Origin: Oscillospiraceae bacterium
GTDB taxonomy: Bacteria > Bacillota > Clostridia > Oscillospirales > Acutalibacteraceae
Length of the DNA: 5,007 bases
NCBI GenBank assembly: GCA_019422905.1
Contig: JAHZCM010000024.1
Span: 17,506 to 22,512 of the forward strand
Direction of reading: 5' to 3'
The translations under genes and the position numbers were made by a program. The notes beneath the pieces are model-generated. The model ran no database searches and was not told where the DNA came from. It saw only the letters and a list, made by a program, of their open reading frames with translations. This document shows positions 1 through 4,765 of this stretch, piece after piece. Position 1 is the stretch's first letter. Each line of letters starts with the position of its first letter.

Positions 1-2
1 CG

Positions 3-935
3 CGCGAATTTGTGTGGAACAAAGTGAAAAAGAATTATTACGACAAGGGCGTGCGCGTTTTCTGGCTGGATGAGGCCGAGCCGGAATATTCCTACTACGA
101 TTTCGACAACTACCGCTACCATCTTGGGCCGAATGTGCAGATCGGCAACCTTTACCCGAAATTCTATGCCCAGACCTTTTACGAGGGCATGGAAAAGGAG
201 GGGCAGAAAAATATCCTGAATCTTCTGCGCTGCGCGTGGGCCGGCTCGCAGAAGTACGGCGCGCTCGTCTGGTCGGGCGATATTCATTCGAGCTTTGAGA
301 GCTTCCGCAACCAGTTTGCCGCGGGCCTGCATATGGGCATCGCGGGCATCCCGTGGTGGACGACCGACATCGGCGGCTTCCATGGCGGCAACCCGAACGA
401 CGAAGCGTTCCGCGAGGTGTTCGCGCGCTGGTTCCAGTACGGCACGTTCTGCCCGGTCATGCGCCTGCACGGCGACCGTGAGCCGCATACGCCGCCGATG
501 AGCACCGTGGGCGGCGGACGCATGGCCTCCGGCGGCCCGAACGAGGTCTGGTCCTACGGCGAGACGCTGTATGAGATGTGCAGAAAGTACATGTTCCTGC
601 GCGAGCGCCTGCGCCCGTACATCACCGGTCTGATGCAGGACGCCCACGAGAAGGGCTCGCCGGTCATCCGCCCGATGTTCTACGATTTCCCGGAGGACGG
701 TGCCTGCTGGACGCAGGATGCCCAGTATATGTTCGGCGGCGACCTGCTCGTTGCACCGGTTCTGGAAGCCGGCCAGCGCGCAAAGACCGTCTATCTGCCC
801 GCAGGCACGTGGTATGACGCGTGGACGGGCGAGGCAGTCGAAGGCGGCCGGACGATTGAGGCCGACGCGCCGCTGACCGTGATCCCGGTGTTTACGAGGA
901 ATCCGGCGCTGCTGGAGGTTTTCAGGGCGCAGTAA
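3..935 (+). CDS. GH31 family alpha-glycosidase (alpha-glucosidase or alpha-xylosidase type), 5' end missing
   Basis: The frame is open from the window edge (codons REF precede the GTG at 12), so the true start lies upstream and only about 310 C-terminal residues are present; family members usually have 600-800. Numbering from the GTG at 12, W18-L-D-E-A-E-P-E holds the catalytic nucleophile D20 (bases 69-71), and W87-S-G-D-I-H-S-S holds the acid/base D90 (279-281). Other GH31 barrel signatures follow: GIPWWTTDIGGF, the RLHGDREP segment, and RPY before a GSPVIRPMF strand. From about residue 235 the sequence (GGDLLVAPV, then YLPAGTWYDAWTG) enters the proximal beta-sandwich domain. These enzymes hydrolyse terminal alpha-linked glucose or xylose from oligosaccharides. 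No signal peptide can be judged without the N-terminus, and substrate cannot be decided from this part. The gene ends 25 bp before a terminator, so it is the last gene of its transcript. Confidence 0.93.
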   Translation, partial: REFVWNKVKKNYYDKGVRVFWLDEAEPEYSYYDFDNYRYHLGPNVQIGNLYPKFYAQTFYEGMEKEGQKNILNLLRCAWAGSQKYGALVWSGDIHSSFESFRNQFAAGLHMGIAGIPWWTTDIGGFHGGNPNDEAFREVFARWFQYGTFCPVMRLHGDREPHTPPMSTVGGGRMASGGPNEVWSYGETLYEMCRKYMFLRERLRPYITGLMQDAHEKGSPVIRPMFYDFPEDGACWTQDAQYMFGGDLLVAPVLEAGQRAKTVYLPAGTWYDAWTGEAVEGGRTIEADAPLTVIPVFTRNPALLEVFRAQ

Positions 936-960
936 AGCGAGCGATAAAAAGAGACAAGAA

Positions 961-998
961 AAGACCAGCCCCGTTTTTTGACGAGGCCGGTCTTTTTT
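961..998 (+). terminator. Rho-independent terminator after the GH31 gene
   Basis: A 14-bp stem (961-974 with 981-994) with two mismatches and a six-base loop TTTTTG runs straight into six T's (993-998). It lies 25 bp past the GH31 stop. The left arm is preceded by an A-rich stretch (945-962), so the hairpin could also work weakly on the minus strand, where it would stop read-through from the converging HEAT-repeat gene. Confidence 0.85.
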
Positions 999-1008
999 GC
1001 CATGGAAA

Positions 1009-1027
1009 CCGCCGGCTTTGCCGGCGG
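1009..1027. repeat. Short perfect GC-rich hairpin
   Basis: CCGCCGGC and GCCGGCGG form an 8-bp perfect stem around a TTT loop. It sits just behind the terminator and has no T-run of its own, so it is not an intrinsic terminator by itself. It may stabilise 3' ends or be one copy of a REP-like dispersed palindrome; which one cannot be told from a single copy. Confidence 0.6.
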
Positions 1028-1086
1028 AGATGTCCCATAAAATGCTTTAGCTTCAGGCCGCGAGCAAAGCGCGCTGCCGATAAGCG

Positions 1087-1135
1087 GGCGGACAGATCAG
1101 CGGGTAAACAGGTTGACAGGCGGACAGGCCAGCGG
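1087..1135. repeat. 17-bp direct repeat, 32-bp period
   Basis: GGCGGACAGATCAGCGG (1087-1103) and GGCGGACAGGCCAGCGG (1119-1135) match at 15 of 17 positions. The 15 bases between them (1104-1118) start with GTAAACAGG, whose reverse complement recurs at 1161-1169. The arrangement is a degenerate two-unit tandem repeat in non-coding DNA. No function can be assigned. Confidence 0.55.
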
Positions 1136-1310
1136 AAAGATTCGTTCAGTGTGTGAACCGCCTGTTTACGGCAGCAGAATGCTTGACGAAAATGCCCAAA
1201 TATTCCATGCCTTAAGCTGCCGGGCGGTAATAAACCCTTATCGGGTCTGCTCCAGCCGCCTGCTGAACCGGAGACTATGGTCAAAATTCGGATATCTCGG
1301 CTCCTGCTTT

Positions 1311-1640
1311 TTATCGTCCTTCCTCATGCAGCAGGGCGAGTGCGTTTCGGATTGCGGCTGCCACTTTTGCGTCCGTTTCCTTTCCAAGGCAATAGCGCAG
1401 ATGAGCGTCGGCGTGGCTGTTTCGCAGTGCGCCGAGCGCCGTTGCGGCTTGCGCGCGAATGTCTGCGTCTTCATCGGTGAGCAGGATGATCAGCGCATTG
1501 AAGGAGTCGTCTTTTCCGACCTTGCCTGCGCCGGCGATCGCAGCCAGCCGCACCTCTTTGTCTTTGTCGTGAAAGAGCTTGAGCAGATCAAGTTCCTTTC
1601 CCTTTTCGATGTACTTTTGCACTTTGTCTAACTTGCTCAT
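1311..1640 (-). CDS. Small HEAT-repeat protein
   Basis: 109 residues, read on the minus strand from ATG at 1640-1638. An AAAGG ribosome site lies about 10 bases upstream. After a charged N-terminal helix come about three helix-pair repeats of HEAT type: D27-K-E-V-R-L-A-A-I-A-G-A-G-K-V-G, D57-E-D-A-D-I-R-A-Q-A-A-T-A-L-G-A-L, and T89-D-A-K-V-A-A-A-I-R-N-A-L-A-L-L. HEAT repeats stack into a curved solenoid that binds other proteins (in some families DNA or phycobilin lyase substrates); nothing here points to catalysis. There is no signal peptide or membrane segment, so it should be cytosolic. It is divergent from the marR-type gene, with 180 bp between the two starts. The overlapping plus-strand frame (1113-1631) is its shadow. 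Partner and role are unknown. Confidence 0.85.
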   Translation of the reverse strand: MSKLDKVQKYIEKGKELDLLKLFHDKDKEVRLAAIAGAGKVGKDDSFNALIILLTDEDADIRAQAATALGALRNSHADAHLRYCLGKETDAKVAAAIRNALALLHEEGR

Positions 1641-1658
1641 GATTTACCGACCTTTCTC

Positions 1659-1687
1659 TTGTTTTTTTGCTCCAAATTCGCTATAAT
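1659..1687 (+). promoter_or_regulatory. Sigma-70/A-type promoter P1 for the marR-type gene
   Basis: TTGTTT (1659-1664), a 17-base spacer and a perfect TATAAT (1682-1687) predict a start near 1694, leaving a leader of about 127 bases before the ATG at 1821. It lies between the divergent HEAT and MarR genes. The -35 box matches only at its first three positions. Confidence 0.55.
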
Positions 1688-1733
1688 GGAAACGATATAA
1701 AGTGAATGGTTTTAAATGGATTACTGTAAGTTT

Positions 1734-1761
1734 TTGTTTATAGTAGCATTTTTATTACTAT
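1734..1761 (+). promoter_or_regulatory. Possible second promoter with operator-like inverted repeat
   Basis: TTGTTT (1734-1739), a 16-base spacer and TACTAT (1756-1761) make a weaker promoter candidate nearer the marR-type gene. The inverted repeat ATAGTA (1740-1745) / TACTAT (1756-1761), with a 10-base centre, fills exactly the spacer and -10 box. MarR proteins commonly bind such spaced palindromes over their own promoters. It is a candidate site for autorepression; the sequence alone does not prove binding. Confidence 0.35.
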
Positions 1762-1820
1762 TTAGTGTAGCATGGGTTCGGCCGGCTGTCAAGAGGAAAA
1801 TCGTAAAGGAGCGTGCAAAA

Positions 1821-2270
1821 ATGGATATTCATCAAATTCAGGAGGCTCTGCTTGGCGTGTTACCATACTGGAATTATCAAATTGCGAAACCGTTTAAGCA
1901 AATGCTGGACGAGGGCGTGAGCCTTGAAATGTATTACTGCATTCAGGCCCTGCGCTGGAGCGGCGGCGTGATGACCATGTCGGCTCTGGCGGCTATGGCG
2001 CAGATCCCGAAGCAGCAGATGACGAAGCTCGTCAACCGTTTGGTGGAGTGTGGCTTTGTAGAGCGCGCGGATGATCCGGCCGACCGGAGAATCGTCAATA
2101 TTAAGCTGACGGCAAAGGCGATGGACTACATCGCTCAGTTTCTTGAACAGGACGCAGGCTGCTTCCGAAGGCTGCTGGAACAGATGGATCAGAAGGACCG
2201 CGACGATTTTGGCGAAGCAATCGAAACGCTGCTGCGCATCCTGCCGAAGATCCCCTCGAATGTCTCCTGA
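1821..2270 (+). CDS. MarR-family winged-helix transcriptional regulator
   Basis: 149 residues, the usual MarR length. The start at 1821 is chosen because AAAGGAG (1805-1811) sits 9 bases ahead. The frame stays open back to an ATG at 1716, which would add a 35-residue hydrophobic leader but has no ribosome site. Residues 50-100 carry the winged helix-turn-helix: M51-T-M-S-A-L-A-A-M-A-Q-I-P is the first part, Q65-Q-M-T-K-L-V-N-R-L the recognition helix, and D85-P-A-D-R-R-I-V-N-I-K-L-T the wing with the family D-x-R-R...LT pattern. The flanking helices (about 5-45 and 100-145) form the dimer interface. MarR dimers repress promoters and let go when bound by a small phenolic or other ligand. Likely targets are its own promoter and perhaps the transporter gene just downstream; this is inferred from position. 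Confidence 0.92.
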   Translation: MDIHQIQEALLGVLPYWNYQIAKPFKQMLDEGVSLEMYYCIQALRWSGGVMTMSALAAMAQIPKQQMTKLVNRLVECGFVERADDPADRRIVNIKLTAKAMDYIAQFLEQDAGCFRRLLEQMDQKDRDDFGEAIETLLRILPKIPSNVS

Positions 2271-2343
2271 TATGGCTGCCGGTGCGGTAAGGAAAACCGG
2301 TATGCTCCGTTCACAGAATGTTGATTTTTTGTACCGCTGAGCT

Positions 2344-2352
2344 TGCTATAAT
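2344..2352 (+). promoter_or_regulatory. Extended -10 promoter of the TSUP transporter gene
   Basis: TGCTATAAT is a perfect extended -10 element (TG-n-TATAAT). The best -35 match, TTGATT at 2321-2326, lies at a long 20-base spacing, which an extended -10 can tolerate. Transcription should start near 2359. The box abuts the ATG at 2353, so that ATG cannot be in the message. Confidence 0.6.
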
Positions 2353-2388
2353 ATGCCTGTATCTATGTTTTGCGGGGAGATGTTTGGC

Positions 2389-3165
2389 TTGTTTACGGTT
2401 TTGATCTGTTTTCTTGCCGGTATGGGCGCGGGTCTGGGCACGGGCTTTGCCGGTATGAGCGCCGCGGCGGTGATCAGCCCGATGCTCATCACGTTTCTCG
2501 ATGTTCCGGCGTATCAGGCGGTCGGCATCGCGCTGGCAAGCGATGTGCTCGCGAGTGCGGTTTCCGCCTATACCTACGGCAAGAACAAGAATCTCGATAT
2601 CAAAAACGGGCTTGTGATGATGGCCGCCGTACTGGCGTTTACAATGCTCGGCAGCTGGCTCGCAAGCCTCTTGCCCTCGGGCACGATGGGCGGCTTTTCG
2701 ATGGTGATGACGCTGCTTCTCGGCATTAAGTTCATTGTGAAGCCCGTCATGACGACAAAGGAAGCGATGCAGGCGGTATCGCCGAAGAAGCGCGTGATTC
2801 AGTCGGTGGTGTGCGGAACGGTGATTGGGCTGATCTGCGGCTTCGTCGGCGCGGGCGGTGGTATGATGATGCTTCTCATCCTCACAAGCGTGCTCGGCTA
2901 CGAGCTGAAAACGGCCGTCGGCACGAGCGTCTTTATCATGGCGTTTACAGCGCTGACCGGCGCGGCTTCCCACTTTGCAATCGACGGCATGCCGGATTTG
3001 CTGATCCTTGTGCTCTGCGTTGTATTTACGCTGCTCTGGGCGCAGCTTGCGGCCCGCTTTGCGAACAAGGCGCAGCCCAAGACGCTCAACCGCGCGACCG
3101 GCGTTGTGCTCACCGTGCTCGGCACGGCGATTTTGATCGTGAATTACGTGCCGGGCCTGAAATAA
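2389..3165 (+). CDS. TSUP family (TauE/SafE) membrane transporter
   Basis: 258 residues from a TTG start. An ATG 36 bases earlier (2353) is in frame but directly follows the -10 box, while the GGAG at 2376-2379 lies 9 bases before this TTG; ATG 2380 is another option but too close to that ribosome site. The protein is almost wholly hydrophobic, with about 7-8 membrane segments, typical of this family. The two glycine-rich half-repeats of TSUP are visible: G13-A-G-L-G-T-G-F-A-G-M-S-A-A-A-V near the N-terminus and G151-F-V-G-A-G-G-G-M-M-M-L, followed by TAVGTSVFI, in the second half. The charged loop TTKEAMQAVSPKKR (about 122-135) separates them. Known members move sulfite, sulfoacetate, taurine-derived or other organic anions across the inner membrane; the substrate here cannot be read from sequence. 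It lies between a MarR regulator and a GNAT remnant. Confidence 0.9.
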   Translation: MFTVLICFLAGMGAGLGTGFAGMSAAAVISPMLITFLDVPAYQAVGIALASDVLASAVSAYTYGKNKNLDIKNGLVMMAAVLAFTMLGSWLASLLPSGTMGGFSMVMTLLLGIKFIVKPVMTTKEAMQAVSPKKRVIQSVVCGTVIGLICGFVGAGGGMMMLLILTSVLGYELKTAVGTSVFIMAFTALTGAASHFAIDGMPDLLILVLCVVFTLLWAQLAARFANKAQPKTLNRATGVVLTVLGTAILIVNYVPGLK

Positions 3166-3192
3166 TGAAGGTTCGGAGAGGACTGATAGCGT

Positions 3193-3432
3193 ATGCAGGT
3201 GGAGATTCGCCCCGCTTTGGAAGCGGATTATCTGGAGATCGCAAAAATCAGCCGGGAAGATCTCGGCTACGACTGCGCGCCGGAGCTGGTGCGGAACAAG
3301 CTGCGCCGTGCGCTCGGAGACGGCCGGGAGCGTGTTTTTGTCGCCGTGTGCGGCGGGGAAATCGCCGGATATGTTCATGCGGAGAACTATGACGTGCTGT
3401 ATTTCCCCACGATGAAGCCCCTCTCGGACTAA
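3193..3432 (+). pseudogene. GNAT N-acetyltransferase, 3' half lost
   Basis: The 79 residues match the N-terminal half of a GNAT domain: I5-R-P-A-L-E-A-D-Y opens beta-1, residues 12-45 are the alpha-1/alpha-2 region, and V48-F-V-A-V-C-G-G-E-I-A-G-Y-V-H-A is the beta-2/beta-3 hairpin, then Y66-D-V-L-Y-F-P-T-M-K. Full members have about 140-160 residues; the acetyl-CoA binding signature (R/Q-x-x-G-x-G/A) that should follow is absent. After MK (3412-3417) the frame reads only PLSD and stops, and base composition drops at the same place. The fragment therefore cannot bind acetyl-CoA and is most likely a gene split by an insertion. It starts 27 bp after the TSUP gene with GGAG/AGAGG upstream, so it was probably its operon partner. 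The short product may still be translated. Confidence 0.8.
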
Positions 3433-3489
3433 AAACCCACAAAAATCAGGTTTTGACAACGTTTGCGGCGTTTTGTTAATCCAAAAAAG

Positions 3490-3513
3490 TGTCGTAAAAC
3501 GGGGGTTACGACA
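3490..3513. repeat. 24-bp palindrome made of two TTACGACA sites
   Basis: TGTCGTAA and TTACGACA are perfect inverted arms of 8 bp with an 8-base centre (AACGGGGG). The sites point away from each other. Followed at 11-bp phase by a third copy at 3517-3524. Confidence 0.8.
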
Positions 3514-3550
3514 AATTTACGACAAATGACTTTTTGAGCATCGCTCGTCT

Positions 3551-3574
3551 TTTACGACAAATGCGTGTCGTAAA
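3551..3574. repeat. Second 24-bp palindrome, sites in the opposite arrangement
   Basis: TTTACGACA and TGTCGTAAA are perfect inverted 9-bp arms around AATGCG. Here the sites face each other, the reverse of the palindrome at 3490-3513. It has no T-run and is unlikely to be a terminator. Confidence 0.8.
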
Positions 3575-3679
3575 TCACGAGAATCGTAAATTGTTAATCC
3601 AGTGGCTTCATTGTAACGGCTACATTGTAAATTGAACAAAAAAGCCTTGTAAACTCGGCGTTTAACGAAGTTTACGACA

Positions 3680-3714
3680 GAACCTCGGACTGTATAGTTC
3701 GGGGTTCTTTTTTT
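3680..3714 (+). terminator. Rho-independent terminator closing the repeat block
   Basis: GAACCTCGGAC (3680-3690) pairs with GTTCGGGGTTC (3697-3707) over 11 bp with two G-U pairs, around the loop TGTATA, followed by seven T's (3708-3714). No intact plus-strand gene stands directly upstream, so it probably insulates the small gene at 3775 from transcription coming through the GNAT remnant, or belonged to a gene lost by deletion. Confidence 0.85.
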
Positions 3715-3722
3715 GGGCATAT

Positions 3723-3758
3723 TTGAAGCCGGCAACGATTACGGATATACTGTAATCG
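3723..3758 (+). promoter_or_regulatory. Promoter with overlapping operator-like palindrome for the 58-aa gene
   Basis: TTGAAG (3723-3728), a 17-base spacer and TATACT (3746-3751) form a good sigma-A promoter with a predicted start near 3758. The inverted repeat CGATTAC (3736-3742) / GTAATCG (3752-3758), with a 9-base centre, spans the -10 box symmetrically, as a repressor operator would. The repressor is unknown. Confidence 0.6.
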
Positions 3759-3774
3759 AATGGAGGGACTACAA

Positions 3775-3951
3775 ATGAAGAAGTATTATATCAATTTGAC
3801 CGAGCAGGAACGCTTTCAAATCATACATTCGCTTATAGATAAGAAGAACGCACTTATGGCTCAAGGCAGATACACCGACGCTGTTGATGAAGTCATCTTA
3901 AAGCTGATGAAAGCAAAGAAAAAGGCTTTCATAGTGTGTACTGTTTCGTAG
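3775..3951 (+). CDS. Small conserved-looking hypothetical protein of a mobile element, 58 aa
   Basis: The start at 3775 is supported by GGAGGG (3762-3767) 7 bases ahead; an in-frame ATG at 3760 is almost at the predicted transcript start and overlaps the ribosome site, so it is unlikely. The product begins MKKYYINLTEQERFQII, continues as two amphipathic helices (about 8-30 and 33-50, the second in GRYTDAVDEVILKLMKAKKK), and ends in a short hydrophobic tail AFIVCTVS. It is lysine-rich and has no signal peptide or recognised domain. I have a weak recollection of similar short proteins with a QGRYTDAVDE segment in Clostridia conjugative elements, but no function is known to me. The basic helix-helix layout would suit a small DNA-binding or accessory protein; that is inference. 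A terminator follows at 3993. Confidence 0.7.
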   Translation: MKKYYINLTEQERFQIIHSLIDKKNALMAQGRYTDAVDEVILKLMKAKKKAFIVCTVS

Positions 3952-3992
3952 TCATTTCCTTTTCAAAAAATAAAATATAGAGCTATATAAGC

Positions 3993-4030
3993 AAGCCGCT
4001 TATTCCTTTATCGGGATAGGCGGCTTTTTT
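3993..4030 (+). terminator. Rho-independent terminator after the 58-aa gene
   Basis: AAGCCGCTTATTCC (3993-4006) pairs along 14 bp, with two G-U pairs, with GGGATAGGCGGCTT (4013-4026) around TTTATC, running into T's (4025-4030). It lies about 40 bp past the small gene's stop, so that gene is a single-gene transcript. The A-rich bases before the left arm (3965-3974) are too far away to make it clearly bidirectional. Confidence 0.88.
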
Positions 4031-4128
4031 CATTTTCCCAACTCAAAAAAATTTTTCAAACTATTTTTCAAAAACACCCGATAATTTGACCTCTCCCAGT
4101 CCGAACAAGTGAAAGGGTTATTTTTTAA

Positions 4129-4698
4129 CTCCGATTAGAGGGCTTGAAATCCGATATTGAGAGAGCAAAACAGCACCCGAAACCGCTTGACGATAGCTTT
4201 ATCGGAATGACGGTCAAGGGTGTTTTTTATTCCGAAAAAGCGGACGCCGGCAATGCAATTCTTGATGCGTGTCAGGCAATGACGAGTCCCGATCCGGTTC
4301 CTCTCGGAGAGTACCGGGGCTTTCAAACAGAGCTGTCCTTTGACACCTTTGAAAAGGAATACAAGGTCAAGCTCAAGGGCGAACTCGGTTATTCCGTATC
4401 GCTCGGCACGGACACCTTCGGCAACATTACCCGTTTGGATAACGCTCTTGAGGGACTTCCGAAGCGTTTGGAAATGAACGAGCAGGAGCTTGAAAATGTC
4501 AAAACGCAGTATGAAACGGCAAAGGTCGATGTGGAAAAACCGTTCAATCAGGAAGAAGAACTCAAAACCAAAACCGCAAGGCTGAACGAACTCAACGCAC
4601 TTCTCAATGTGGATAAGCGTGAGAATGAAATTGTCGGCGGCGAGCCTGATGAGGGCGATGAACAGCCCGAAAAAAAGGCAAAAGAATATGAACGGTGA
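4129..4698 (+). pseudogene. C-terminal remnant of the giant SNF2-helicase-like protein of Tn1549-type ICEs
   Basis: The frame opens right after a TAA (4126-4128). The first available start, TTG 4144, has a purine-rich stretch only one base away and no usable ribosome site. The roughly 189 residues look like the extreme C-terminus of the very large (over 2,000-residue) protein with SNF2/DEAD helicase and methylase-like domains carried by many Clostridia ICEs: the HPKP segment, GMTVKGVFYSEKADAG, MTSPDPVPLG-YRGF-ELSFD, SLGTDTFGNITRLDNALEGLP, then a coiled coil (about residues 105-155 from TTG 4144: QELENVKTQYETAK, VEKPFNQEEEL) and an acidic-to-basic tail. The recognition is from family memory, not a search. 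The helicase and methylase parts are absent, so the gene is a deletion remnant, or less likely a stand-alone domain starting at ATG 4207. Codons are less G/C-biased than in the chromosomal genes to the left. Confidence 0.75.
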
Positions 4699-4708
4699 AT
4701 GAAACCTC

Positions 4709-4737
4709 TTGACATTGGTTATCATATATGATAACAT
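4709..4737 (+). promoter_or_regulatory. Promoter and 18-bp palindromic operator of the XRE gene
   Basis: A perfect TTGACA (4709-4714) is followed after 17 bases by TAACAT (4732-4737). Between and overlapping them lies GTTATCATATATGATAAC (4718-4735), a perfect 18-bp palindrome. A dimeric HTH protein bound there would block RNA polymerase. The neighbouring XRE protein is the natural candidate, giving negative autoregulation as in many toxin-antitoxin and phage-type regulators. Confidence 0.8.
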
Positions 4738-4765
4738 TATAGCAAAAGAAGAGGGGTGAGGTTTT

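Larger units (their letters stand above)
999..1310. other. Intergenic region with no supported gene
   Basis: About 310 bp between two convergent genes. Open frames exist on both strands, but none has a recognisable protein, a ribosome site or a sensible start; the longest minus-strand one runs through the terminator hairpin. What can be seen is a GC-rich hairpin (1009-1027), a 17-bp direct repeat (1087-1103 and 1119-1135), and a 9-bp inverted repeat GTAAACAGG / CCTGTTTAC (1104-1112 and 1161-1169). No clear terminator with a T-run was found for the minus-strand HEAT gene. Confidence 0.6.
3433..3679. other. Non-coding block of clustered TTACGACA sites, putative element end / attachment-arm region
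   Basis: No credible gene lies here. TTACGACA occurs exactly six times: plus orientation at 3506-3513, 3517-3524, 3552-3559 and 3672-3679; reversed (TGTCGTAA) at 3490-3497 and 3566-3573. A degenerate copy (TCGTAA) is at 3584-3589. By chance an 8-mer should appear here well under once. Two plus copies are 11 bp apart, one helix turn. TTGTTAATCCA is repeated at 3473-3483 and 3591-3601, and CATTGTAA at 3609-3616 and 3623-3630. The block begins where the GNAT gene is cut and ends at a terminator. Repeated sites near an element end resemble tyrosine-integrase arm sites; replication iterons or repressor sites are alternatives. No integrase gene is in the window. Confidence 0.6.

Noticed and set aside
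922..1284. Minus-strand 120-aa open frame after the GH31 gene
   Set aside because: It reads through the terminator and GC-rich hairpin, with composition typical of non-coding DNA and no homology I can recognise.
1113..1631. Plus-strand 172-aa open frame
   Set aside because: Antisense of the HEAT-repeat gene, whose repeats and ribosome site are convincing.
1640..1720. Minus-strand promoter for the HEAT gene
   Set aside because: Only weak hexamer pairs could be found, none with both boxes at acceptable spacing.
2271..2340. Terminator between the MarR and TSUP genes
   Set aside because: CCGGT / ACCGG (2279-2283, 2296-2300) makes only a 5-bp stem with a long loop, and the nearest T-run is more than 20 bases away.
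2311..3459. Long minus-strand open frame (382 aa) opposite the transporter
   Set aside because: It is rich in His, Arg and Ala as expected for the complement of a GC-rich hydrophobic gene, has no domain, and covers the TSUP and GNAT genes, which are clearly real.
3490..3600. CRISPR array
   Set aside because: The repeats are only 8-9 bp, occur in both orientations and have irregular spacing.
3517..3735. Minus-strand 72-aa open frame over the repeat block
   Set aside because: It spans the TTACGACA repeats, the terminator and part of a promoter, and has no domain; the repeats explain its codons.
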